From Alistipes sp. An66 (lineage in GTDB: Bacteria; Bacteroidota; Bacteroidia; Bacteroidales; Rikenellaceae), in the NCBI RefSeq assembly GCF_002161445.1, contig NZ_NFHT01000002.1, positions 231,090 to 295,089 of the forward strand: DNA of 64,000 nucleotides. The letters run 5' to 3'. The position numbers were made by a program, and so were the translations under genes. Positions 51,696 to 59,436 of the stretch are shown here, one piece after another; position 1 is the first letter of the stretch, and each line of letters begins with the position of its first letter. The notes beneath the pieces are model-generated. The model ran no database searches. It saw only the letters and a program-made list of their open reading frames with translations, and was not told the DNA's origin.

Positions 51696-51746
51696 GTCAT
51701 TACAGATTTTACGAAGGCCGGGAATCCCGGCGGATTCCATCGGATT

Positions 51747-52640
51747 CTATCGGCGCAGCGGCGTCAGCTCCGTATCGCCGCCCTCTTCCCACTCATCGAA
51801 CGAGACGTCCAGATGCACGTCGATGACATCCTTGCGCACGGTCAGTGTATAGATCCTGTTCCGTTCCAGATCCGTTTCGAGACGTTTGGTCAGCGTCTTC
51901 GACACGCCGTCGATCTCGGCCTCGATGACCGCTTCCAGACCGTCGTTCTCCTGCTCGTAGAGGTACAGTACCGCCGGAGTATCCTTCGTCAGCGGCTCCG
52001 AAATCGTCGCTACGGCATCCCGGCGCTGCACGTCCGCCGGCGAGAGGTCGCCCGGAACCGGGAACAGATAGGCCGACTGTGCGGCGTTTTTCAGCGTCAG
52101 ACTCCGGACCGAGGCCACTCCCGCCGTGCGGATCTGCAAGTCGAAGCGCACCAGACCGCGTTTGAGCGTCACCGGGAGCTCCGTCTGCGAATTCTCCATC
52201 CCGTCGAGCTTCACACTCCCCGAGAAGAAGTGCGCCGGAGCGGCACCCTGCATCGCCACGGAGAGCTGCAACCACTCGCTCTCGCTGATCGAACGCTCCT
52301 TCAAGGCATTCAGATCCAGCAGGCCCTCGGTATTGGCCACCACGTAGAGCGTTCCGGCGTGGCTGTCGAGCTGGATCCCGTAACCGACGTCGACCGACGT
52401 CGGCGCATCGTAGACCTTCGTCAGGACGCCCGACTCGAAAAGGCATGCACGCAGGTCGGAAACCTCGTTCTCGCCCTCCAGCGCCTGTCCCGTGCCCTCG
52501 AAGGCCGCCAGACGGGTCTTCACCAGCGGCGCCGGGCCCGGAACAGGAAGCGTATCAACCGCATCCGAGCAGGCTCCCAACCCCAGGACCAGTGCCCAGG
52601 CAAACATCTTCACATTCATCTTTTTGTTGTTCGTTTTCAT
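51747..52640 (-). CDS. FimB/Mfa2-like fimbrial anchor lipoprotein
   Basis: 297 residues from ATG 52640. Lipobox LGLGAC then SDAVD. One Mfa2/FimB-like unit: GTLYVVANTEGLLDLNALKERSISESEWLQL, LPVTLKRGLVRFDLQIRTAG and the closing NRIYTLTVRKDVIDVHLDVSFDEWEEGGDTEL. In Porphyromonas such proteins anchor and limit the length of fimbriae; that role is inferred here. It corresponds to the N-terminal part of the two big neighbours without their C-terminal half. Confidence 0.8.
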   Translation of the reverse strand: MKTNNKKMNVKMFAWALVLGLGACSDAVDTLPVPGPAPLVKTRLAAFEGTGQALEGENEVSDLRACLFESGVLTKVYDAPTSVDVGYGIQLDSHAGTLYVVANTEGLLDLNALKERSISESEWLQLSVAMQGAAPAHFFSGSVKLDGMENSQTELPVTLKRGLVRFDLQIRTAGVASVRSLTLKNAAQSAYLFPVPGDLSPADVQRRDAVATISEPLTKDTPAVLYLYEQENDGLEAVIEAEIDGVSKTLTKRLETDLERNRIYTLTVRKDVIDVHLDVSFDEWEEGGDTELTPLRR

Positions 52641-52694
52641 GATTTTCCTCGTTTGATTGTTTCTCCTGTCAGGAGTTCGCCGCATCCGGCGGCG

Positions 52695-54941
52695 TCACTC
52701 CCCATAAATATATTCGACCGGCGTCTTCACACAGCGCAGCACGCGTGTCTTCGTCGAATTGTTCGCCACGAACTTGAACCAGTTCTGGCCCGGACGGTCC
52801 GCATTGGCATAGCCCTCCATCATCCAGGTCTTCGAAGCGTTGCCATACGTGGCCAGCAACAGCGACATCCGGGCAATGTTTCCCGCCGCGGGAGTCCACT
52901 GGTGGCCGAGTCCGGCCAGCACCCAGACCGAATTCCCGGAGCGGAATTCATAGACCGCGATCGTACCGTAGGCATGGCCGAAGAACTCGGTCTCCCGCTC
53001 CTGGATGCGGATCGTCAGCTCCTCGCCCGTCGCATTGCGGAAGGTCCGCTCCCCGACGCCGCCGAGGTTGTAGTTCTCGCTCCGCGTGAAGAAGGCATAG
53101 TCGTCGTAGTCGGGAACCTGATAGCCGCAAGGCGCCATCGCCGTCGGATCGAGCACCCCGAAATTCTGGCCCGAAGAGGCCATTCCTTCGTGATAGAAGG
53201 CCGAACCGTCGTGCCGCAGCGGAAGACCCTGCGGGTTTCCGGCCTGATACTGGTCGCCCAGAAGAGCCAGCAGATCCGCATCGTCGGCAGCGATCAGATA
53301 GTCCGCCAGATCGGCATCCCCGGCCGGATCGTCCGCAATCAGCACCTGATCCTCGTAGCGCGAGACATCGCCCCGCAGGTTATATTTGCACCACCACGTG
53401 CCGCCGATATTCACGACCGGGAGCCCCCAGTTGCGGCGGCGGACCGCATAACGCTCGACGGCACTCCCGCCGGCATCCGCAATCACCAGAAAACCCTCCT
53501 GCACGCGGCCGTCGGCCTGCGGGTCGTTGGGTTTCCAGCCGCCCAGCAGGCGGAAGGCATCCCCGTCCGGCACCAGCGCCATCCACCGCGGCTCGCCGGA
53601 GGCGAATTCCAGCCGGAGTTCGACCCCTTCGGGAGCCGAGATGCGGGCCAGTTCGCCCTCGATGTAACGTCCGAAATCGCACGCTCCCGTCTCATCCAGT
53701 TGCAGCAGCCCTTCGATCCGCACCGGATTGGCCGCAAAGACCAGCGTCACACGCCCCGACATCACGCCGTCGCGGGCCAGCGTCAGTCCGATGTATTCGT
53801 CCTTCGTTCCCGGCATCCGCAGCGGCGTGGTGACCGAAACGGCGGCCACCGTTTCCAGTCCCCGCGTCACGCGCTCGGGCGTCACGCGGACCCCGCGGAC
53901 CTCACCGTCGACGATCACCTCCGAACCTGCCTCGGCCCGCAGCACCAGACGCAGCGCACCGGCCACATGGGGGATGTAGACCGTATCGCAGGCGGCGTTG
54001 AGACGCACGCCATCGGGCAGTTCCGAAGCCCCGGCATCGACCACACCCCGCAGAATCGGCGCAGACTCCGCCGTGGAACCTTCCTCCCAGCTTCCGGCCG
54101 TCACCGTCACCCCGGCATCGGCACCCCGGCCCCGGACTTCCAGCGTATAGACCGTATTGCGGAGCAGCTGCGCAGGAAGGGTGTTCTTCAAGCGATGCCA
54201 TCCTCCGTCGAAACGGGTCACGACTTCGACCTCCATGCCGTCGTTGGGCTGTTCGCAGAGGCAGAGCAGCGTCTCGCGCGACATTACCAGCGGAGCATCG
54301 CCGTAGTCGCGCCGGAAATCCGTCCGCGAGGCCGACGACGGCGTCGCCGGCGCGCCGTTCTCCGCCACATAGCCCCGGTCGGCAATCCGCCGGATCGTCA
54401 CGGAGTGGACCTCGACCTCCGCATCGCGCGAAAGCAGGTCGATACGCGCCACGCTCCGGCGCAGATTCACGCTCCGGGGAGCGGTCGAGAGTCCCGCCCC
54501 GTCCAACAGGAGGGTGCCCGTCATCACGAACCCGTCGTGCGTCAGTTCGTCGGGCGTCGCGTCGAGCCGCAGGAAGGTTTCGAGCGAAGTCGCCTCCGGG
54601 ACCAGCGTCCCGAAGGAGCCCACGCCCGCAGCATTCACCGCCAGCCGGAGTTCGCCGCGCGGCGTCGCCGACGAAAAGGTATAGAGGTCCCCGCTGCCCG
54701 ACGAAACCCCCGGAATCACCTCCCGAAGCACGCCCTCCTCGAAACGGTAGCCCGTCACCGTGCGGATCGCCGACCCGGGATCGGCGGCATCGGCGCCGTC
54801 GGGCGTCACCGCATGCAGGCGCACGGAAAGCGGCGTCGCAACCGGCCCGGCATCCGGCATCCCGTCGTCCGCGCATCCCGCGGCCGACAGCAGCATCGGC
54901 AGCACTGCTGCCCAATGGATAAATAAACTGTTTCTCTTCAT
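52695..54941 (-). CDS. Large fimbrial-operon lipoprotein, paralogue of the 772-residue protein
   Basis: 748 residues. Lipobox LSAAGC followed by ADD, a surface-export-like start. Mfa2/FimB-like N-terminal half with NTVYTLEVRGRGADAGVTVTAGSWEEG, then a divergent beta domain, and the C-terminal module LGGWKPNDPQADGR, RRNWGLPVVNI, GTWWCKYNLRG, CGYQVPDYDDY, ending VLRCVKTPVEYIYGE. The shared C-terminal landmarks with the gene at 49377 show a duplication. It begins 3 bp after the metzincin gene, so both are co-translated from one mRNA. Confidence 0.78.
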   Translation of the reverse strand: MKRNSLFIHWAAVLPMLLSAAGCADDGMPDAGPVATPLSVRLHAVTPDGADAADPGSAIRTVTGYRFEEGVLREVIPGVSSGSGDLYTFSSATPRGELRLAVNAAGVGSFGTLVPEATSLETFLRLDATPDELTHDGFVMTGTLLLDGAGLSTAPRSVNLRRSVARIDLLSRDAEVEVHSVTIRRIADRGYVAENGAPATPSSASRTDFRRDYGDAPLVMSRETLLCLCEQPNDGMEVEVVTRFDGGWHRLKNTLPAQLLRNTVYTLEVRGRGADAGVTVTAGSWEEGSTAESAPILRGVVDAGASELPDGVRLNAACDTVYIPHVAGALRLVLRAEAGSEVIVDGEVRGVRVTPERVTRGLETVAAVSVTTPLRMPGTKDEYIGLTLARDGVMSGRVTLVFAANPVRIEGLLQLDETGACDFGRYIEGELARISAPEGVELRLEFASGEPRWMALVPDGDAFRLLGGWKPNDPQADGRVQEGFLVIADAGGSAVERYAVRRRNWGLPVVNIGGTWWCKYNLRGDVSRYEDQVLIADDPAGDADLADYLIAADDADLLALLGDQYQAGNPQGLPLRHDGSAFYHEGMASSGQNFGVLDPTAMAPCGYQVPDYDDYAFFTRSENYNLGGVGERTFRNATGEELTIRIQERETEFFGHAYGTIAVYEFRSGNSVWVLAGLGHQWTPAAGNIARMSLLLATYGNASKTWMMEGYANADRPGQNWFKFVANNSTKTRVLRCVKTPVEYIYGE

Positions 54942-54944
54942 GAT

Positions 54945-56804
54945 TTACGGATACAAGGTCGGGTTTTTGGATGTATTCAGATAGGTGGACGAATCAATCG
55001 GCATCTCGCCCAGATGTTCGACGTAGAAGTTGTTCATCAGCTCCTGCGCCCACGGTCCGTAGGTGAACGAACTGTCGTGGCTGTAACCCATCACGTGCCC
55101 CAGCTCGTGGAACATGATTTCACACGAATAGGTGTTGGTATAGTGGTTGAGCCATGCCGTCTGGTAGGCTCCGAAGACATAGCCTCCGCCCAGTCCGATG
55201 ACGCCGTGACCCGGATAGACCAGACCCACGATCAGACTCCGCGGCTGACGCATCTGCGCAAGCACCGTCTCGGGAGTCACCTTGTCCTCGACGCCGCCGT
55301 TGCCGTAGAGCCGGTCCTGGTTCTCGCGGAGAATCACCTCGTGCTGGGGCATGTCGATCATGTAGGTGAAGTTCAGGAAAAAGGCCACGACCTCGCGGCA
55401 ATGCACCGGGCGTATGCCCATCCAGTTGCCCACCGGACCGCCGTTCGGAAGATCGGGATCCCCGCCGTAGAGTCCGAATGCAATGGTCCAGCCGTGCAGG
55501 ATCCCCTGCAACTTCGACCAGTAGGGGTCCTCCGATTCGATCTTGAACTCGATGCCCGCCAGAGCCGGCACGTCCAGCTGCGGAAGCTCCACCCAGCGAC
55601 CCGATTCCGAGCGACAAAGCGTCGGACGCTGCATCTGCGGCAGGATCTCGCGGAAATCCGCAAACGGCGGAATGCTGTCGAACCAGGCCAGGTCGAGGTA
55701 TTCGCTGTCGACCTGCGGGATCCGGGCACGCACGAGCACCCCGGAGAGGGGCCGCGGCGAATAGAAGCGGGCGTGCAGCTCCCCGGCGTCGGTCACCGAG
55801 AGTTGGAGCGGCTGCGCCGTATTGAAACGTCGCTGCGAAGCGTCCGTATAGATCTCCTTCGATTCACCGTCCTGGAGAATCAGCGCGTGGCTGCCCTCGT
55901 CGTAGGCCCGCTGCGTGATGAACATCGTCCCCGACGCATTGTCCGGATGCACGACCGGCGTATTCACCCGCCCGATGCGGTTGGCCTCGATCCGGTCGAG
56001 TTCGAACCCGAAGAGCCGGCGGACCCGACCGCCCTGATAGGTGCGCGTCTCGATCTCGATCTCGCCCCGCAGCGCGGTGGTTTCCAGCGACGGCAGGAAC
56101 AGATAGCCCGACGCCGCGGCCAGATCGACCTCCAACGACAACTCGTCGCTCTCCCCGACGAACGATCCCGAACCGGTCAGCCCCGTACGGAAACGCATTC
56201 CGGAGAGCGTGGCCCGCTTCGAGACCTCGGCCGTGCGGACATAGGGGTTCTCATAGGAGAACGTGAAGTCGGCGCGTCCGACGATCCGCTGCTGTACGGT
56301 CTCGGTACCCGTGATCTCGATCGAAGGGATTCCCGAGGAGCCCGTCTCCACGCGGACCGTAAAGGGGGTCTGCGAATAGAAATACTCGGCGTCGAGCGGC
56401 TTCCCGAGGTCTTCCGGGAAACTCAACCACGTCTCGTCGATATGGCCGATCGGGCGGATCGTCGCCCGGTCCTCCCGCTCGTCGCCCCGGATTCCCAGGA
56501 CCAGCAGCCGGTATTCCCCGTCGCGGAGCCCCTCGATCCGCAGCTCCGAAGACGACGGATCGTAGAGACCTTTCAGATTGGTCACCGCAGCCCCCGAAGC
56601 GTCGATCACGCGGAATTCGACCCGGTCGTAATCGGCCGTCCGGAGAGCGGCCGAACGGGTGTCGTCCCCGTCATAAGCAGTATAGTTCAACCGGAAGGCC
56701 GCCGGGGTCTCCTCCGCCACCGACGGCGCGGAGTCCCACCCGTCCCGCTCGCAGGAGGCCAGCAACAGGCCGCATCCCAAAACTGCGAAAAGAATTCTCT
56801 TCAT
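54945..56804 (-). CDS. Metzincin-type zinc metalloprotease lipoprotein in a fimbrial operon
   Basis: 619 residues. Lipobox LLLASC followed by ERDGWD. Residues ~35-330 are beta-rich and resemble fimbrillin-type domains (YDGDDTRSAALRTADYDRVEFRVIDASG). The C-terminal part carries HELGHVMGYSHD at 566-577, the metzincin zinc site (His566, Glu567, His570, His576), with a Met at ~590 (QELMNNF) as a possible Met-turn. First gene of the operon, directly downstream of the palindrome-bearing promoter. It might process fimbrial subunits or attack host proteins; neither is shown by sequence. I do not recognise the exact peptidase family. Confidence 0.78.
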   Translation of the reverse strand: MKRILFAVLGCGLLLASCERDGWDSAPSVAEETPAAFRLNYTAYDGDDTRSAALRTADYDRVEFRVIDASGAAVTNLKGLYDPSSSELRIEGLRDGEYRLLVLGIRGDEREDRATIRPIGHIDETWLSFPEDLGKPLDAEYFYSQTPFTVRVETGSSGIPSIEITGTETVQQRIVGRADFTFSYENPYVRTAEVSKRATLSGMRFRTGLTGSGSFVGESDELSLEVDLAAASGYLFLPSLETTALRGEIEIETRTYQGGRVRRLFGFELDRIEANRIGRVNTPVVHPDNASGTMFITQRAYDEGSHALILQDGESKEIYTDASQRRFNTAQPLQLSVTDAGELHARFYSPRPLSGVLVRARIPQVDSEYLDLAWFDSIPPFADFREILPQMQRPTLCRSESGRWVELPQLDVPALAGIEFKIESEDPYWSKLQGILHGWTIAFGLYGGDPDLPNGGPVGNWMGIRPVHCREVVAFFLNFTYMIDMPQHEVILRENQDRLYGNGGVEDKVTPETVLAQMRQPRSLIVGLVYPGHGVIGLGGGYVFGAYQTAWLNHYTNTYSCEIMFHELGHVMGYSHDSSFTYGPWAQELMNNFYVEHLGEMPIDSSTYLNTSKNPTLYP

Positions 56805-56820
56805 TTGGCGCTTTTATTGT

Positions 56821-56828
56821 TATATTTG
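56821..56828 (+). promoter_or_regulatory. Candidate -7 box for the Crp/Fnr regulator
   Basis: TATATTTG, a perfect TAnnTTTG match on the plus strand, ~144 nt upstream of the regulator ATG. Transcripts from it and from the operon promoter at 56897 would overlap at their 5' ends. Confidence 0.45.
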
Positions 56829-56896
56829 TACATTCAAAACATCCGGACCGGCACCCTCCCGCACAGTGCAGACAAAGGATCGTCCGAAACCGGCTG

Positions 56897-56904
56897 CAAA
56901 AGTA
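56897..56904 (-). promoter_or_regulatory. -7 box for the fimbrial/metzincin operon
   Basis: The minus strand reads TACTTTTG, matching TAnnTTTG. No TTTG is found at -33; that position is instead covered by the palindrome at 56925-56942, as in activator-dependent promoters. Confidence 0.6.
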
Positions 56905-56924
56905 GAGCCTCGCAAAGAGCTTTT

Positions 56925-56942
56925 CCGTAACATAGGTTACGG
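56925..56942. promoter_or_regulatory. Crp/Fnr-type operator palindrome
   Basis: Perfect inverted repeat CCGTAAC-ATAG-GTTACGG. Half-site GTAAC with 4-bp spacing has the layout of Crp/Fnr-family sites. Its centre (56933.5) is ~42 bp from the predicted start of the minus-strand operon and 38 bp from the regulator's ATG. Confidence 0.65.
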
Positions 56943-56971
56943 CGAAACTCCGACCGACAATTCAAGCCCGT

Positions 56972-57583
56972 ATGGAATGTGAAATTTACAACATGCCCCT
57001 CTTCAAAGGCGGCGACCGGAACCTTGTGGAAGCCGTTCTGCAAAAATCCCCGGGGCGTTACGCCTCGTACCGGAAGGGGGATTTCATCGCCTTGCAGAAC
57101 AGCGTCTGCCGCTCGCTGTTCCTGCTGTGCGAGGGAAGCGTCTACGCCCAGATGACCAGCTCCGAGGGGCGTGAACTGACGCTCGACACCCTCTCGGCGC
57201 CCGACACGCTCGCCTCGGCGTTCATCTTCGGGACGGAGAACCGCTACCCGGTGTCGATCGTCGCCAACAGCGACTGCCGGCTCTGGGTCGTGGGGCGCGA
57301 AAGCATCCTGCAAATCATCGAGCAGGACAACAGCGTACTGCGGAATTTTCTGACGATCCTCTCCGACCACAGTCTCTTTTTGAGCCGACGGATCAACGAG
57401 TTCGCCCTGCAAAGCCTCTCGTCGCGGCTCGTAAGCTATCTGAAAGACCACCACGCCGTGCGGAACTTGCAGGAGACGGCCTTCATCCTCGGCGTGGCGC
57501 GCCCGTCGCTCTCGCGCATGATCGCCCAGATGGTCGAGCAGGGCACGATCCGCAAGACCGACGAGGGATACGTTCTGAATTGA
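56972..57583 (+). CDS. Crp/Fnr family transcriptional regulator
   Basis: 203 residues. N-terminal cyclic-nucleotide-binding-like beta barrel (KGDFIALQNSVCRSLFLLCEGSVYAQM, then LASAFIFG, PVSIVANSDCRLWVV), central dimerisation helix, and a C-terminal winged HTH (LQETAFILGVARPSLSRMIAQMVEQGTIRK). The FNR Cys pattern is absent, so oxygen sensing by an Fe-S cluster is unlikely; the effector is unknown. It is divergent from the fimbrial/metzincin operon with a shared palindrome, so it probably controls that operon and perhaps itself. ATG 56972 or the in-frame ATG at 56993 are both possible. Confidence 0.9.
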   Translation: MECEIYNMPLFKGGDRNLVEAVLQKSPGRYASYRKGDFIALQNSVCRSLFLLCEGSVYAQMTSSEGRELTLDTLSAPDTLASAFIFGTENRYPVSIVANSDCRLWVVGRESILQIIEQDNSVLRNFLTILSDHSLFLSRRINEFALQSLSSRLVSYLKDHHAVRNLQETAFILGVARPSLSRMIAQMVEQGTIRKTDEGYVLN

Positions 57584-57613
57584 ACCGGGGAGGGGCCGGA
57601 AAGGGTAAAGAGA

Positions 57614-57635
57614 AGGAACAGGGAACAGGGAACAG
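57614..57635. repeat. Short 7-bp tandem repeat
   Basis: Three GGAACA-type units (ggaacag, ggaacag, ggaacag) in the 183-bp gap between the regulator and the next gene. No gene is seen in this gap. Confidence 0.6.
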
Positions 57636-57721
57636 CGGCGACGCGGAGCGATTTTTCTTCGGAATACCCTGTTTTTTATACCCTTCGGGCGGATCGGTTT
57701 GGTGCGTTCGGGAAAAATCCC

Positions 57722-57729
57722 TATCTTTG
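57722..57729 (+). promoter_or_regulatory. -7 box for the LRR lipoprotein gene
   Basis: TATCTTTG, a perfect TAnnTTTG match, 37 nt before the ATG at 57767. Confidence 0.7.
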
Positions 57730-57766
57730 GAAAAACCGGATTTACAAACTCCAAAAAACAACCATC

Positions 57767-58652
57767 ATGAAACGTTTTTACCTGCTGACCGCCCTCTTCG
57801 CGCTGACCGCCGCCGGGTGCGTCAAGGTGGATCTGGTCGATGCAATTCCCCCCCCCTCAAAATCTGACCGTTGAGCAGACCGACTACACGCTCGGGGCCT
57901 TCGAGAAGCGGACTGCAACGGCCGCATTCTCCGCAAAGGGCGACTGGACCCTCTCGATCGTGTACGACGATGCCGAAGCCGGAGACGAAACCGATGCCGA
58001 TGCCGCGTGGCTGACGGCCGATGCCGCGGGCGGTGCGGCCGGAGAACAGAGCCTCGGAATGTCCGCCGCACGGAATTTCCAGGCAGCGCCCCGCACGGCT
58101 TATGTCGACCTCGTCTGCGGGGAGCAGACCGTGCGGCTGACCGTCACCCAGACGGGCCTGTCCGACGACATGGACTTCTCCGCACTGTTCGATGAGACCT
58201 TTGCGCAGAAGTTGCAGGAACGGGATATTGTCGCCGATGCGGAGAAGATCACGATGCAGGAGATGCAAAGCATGGCCATAATGACCGAACTGGATATTTC
58301 GGGAACTTATGACAATCCCGGCTCCCTGACCTCCCTGCGAGGGATCGAGTATTTCGAAGCGCTGACAAAATTGAACTGCAACCGCAATTCGTTGCCGACG
58401 CTGAATATAAGCCAGAACACGGAACTGACGAAGTTGTACTGCGACGACAATCAGTTGAAGGAGTTGGATATAAGCCGGAATACGAAACTGACGTATTTGA
58501 GCTGCGAAAACAATCCCGGGGACGGGAACTCGGGTTTCCCGCTTACGGTATGGGTAGACCAAGCCGAAAAACCGGGCAGTTTGTACGTGTATCAGTCGGG
58601 TTGGTGGTACAACGGCAAGTACATCACCATCGAATACCAAACGGCGGAATAA
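57767..58652 (+). pseudogene. BACON/leucine-rich-repeat lipoprotein, frame broken at a C9 tract (possibly phase-variable)
   Basis: ATG 57767 gives a lipoprotein signal (MKRFYLLTALFALTAAGC) but the frame ends at TGA 57872-57874 after a run of nine C (57848-57856). One C fewer would fuse it to the open frame that continues to 58652, giving 294 residues. The body has a BACON-like domain (LTVEQTDYTLGAFEKRTATAAFSAKGDW, ending VRLTVTQTG) and at least two leucine-rich units of the LTKLxCxxNxLxxLDIS type. An ATG at 57840 in the downstream frame would make a form without a signal. An assembly error in the homopolymer is the alternative. Probably a surface protein with an ON/OFF switch. Confidence 0.7.
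57848..57856 (+). repeat. C9 homopolymer at a frame junction
   Basis: Nine consecutive C's just after the lipoprotein signal region. The signal frame and the body frame differ by one base exactly here, the arrangement expected for slipped-strand phase variation. Confidence 0.75.
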
Positions 58653-58753
58653 CCCCTTTAAGAAAGGGGACCTTTCCAAAAGTTTTCCAAAAAAATAGAA
58701 ACCGGACGCCTCCCGGACATCCTATCTTGCGGGGTCAACCAATCCCGCAGATC

Positions 58754-59344
58754 ATGAAAAAATACCTTATCCTTTACGCCGTGCTGGTCACGGCCGCACT
58801 CGTCGTCGCACTCCGCCACTTCCGGAGCGAAAACCGACGTCTCGTCCAGAATCAGGAAGCCCTCGCCTCCGATCTCACCCATTACCGCACCCGGGCCGGC
58901 GAAGAGGCCGCCGCAGCCCGGGTCCTGCGGCTGCGCTGCGCGGAGTTCGAACGCCTGCGCACCGAAGATGCCGCCGAGATCCGCCGCCTCGGCATCCGCC
59001 TGCGCCGTCTCGAAGCCACGGCCAAGATCGCCGCCGCGACGCAAACCGACCTCCATGCCCCGCTCCGCGACTCCGTCATCCGGCGGGATACGGCAGCGTC
59101 CGTTTTCGACACGCTGAAAACCTTCCGCTGGCATGACCCCTGGGTCCGCATCGAAGGGTGCATCTCCCACGACTCGGTCCGCTGCCGCGTGAGCAGCGTC
59201 GACACCCTGCGGCAGGTCATTCACCGCATCCCCCGACGCTTCCTCTTCATACGATGGGGAACCAAAGCCCTCCGGCAGGAGATCGTCTCCTCGAACCCAC
59301 ACACGCGGATCGTCTACGCCGAATACATCCGGATCGAACGCTGA
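58754..59344 (+). CDS. Membrane-anchored coiled-coil protein, resembling phage-type DUF6549
   Basis: 196 residues. One N-terminal membrane segment (MKKYLILYAVLVTAALVVAL), then a long charged helix likely to form a coiled coil (ENRRLVQNQEALASDLTHYRTRAGEEAAAARVLRLRCAEFERLR), and a small C-terminal domain with FRWHDPWVRIEGCI. This layout is like small phage-associated proteins (DUF6549, spanin-like) of Bacteroidales. No other phage genes are nearby, so it may be a relic or co-opted gene. Function unknown. The frame extends upstream over the preceding gene's end; ATG 58754 gives the membrane start. Confidence 0.65.
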   Translation: MKKYLILYAVLVTAALVVALRHFRSENRRLVQNQEALASDLTHYRTRAGEEAAAARVLRLRCAEFERLRTEDAAEIRRLGIRLRRLEATAKIAAATQTDLHAPLRDSVIRRDTAASVFDTLKTFRWHDPWVRIEGCISHDSVRCRVSSVDTLRQVIHRIPRRFLFIRWGTKALRQEIVSSNPHTRIVYAEYIRIER

Positions 59345-59393
59345 ACGGGGCGGTTCCCCGCCGGAAAAGATTGCACATCCGGAAACTTATGCG

Positions 59394-59401
59394 TAATTTT
59401 G
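59394..59401 (+). promoter_or_regulatory. -7 box for the EEP phosphatase gene
   Basis: TAATTTTG with TTG at 59371-59373, 20 bp upstream, giving a good -33/-7 pair; ATG at 59437. Confidence 0.65.
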
Positions 59402-59436
59402 TTCGAAAAAATACCCCAACCCAACCAACAGCAGCC

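Noticed and set aside
49362..54926. 1854-codon plus-strand open frame across the fimbrial genes
   Set aside because: Antisense shadow; the minus-strand genes have signal peptides, lipoboxes and shared domains.
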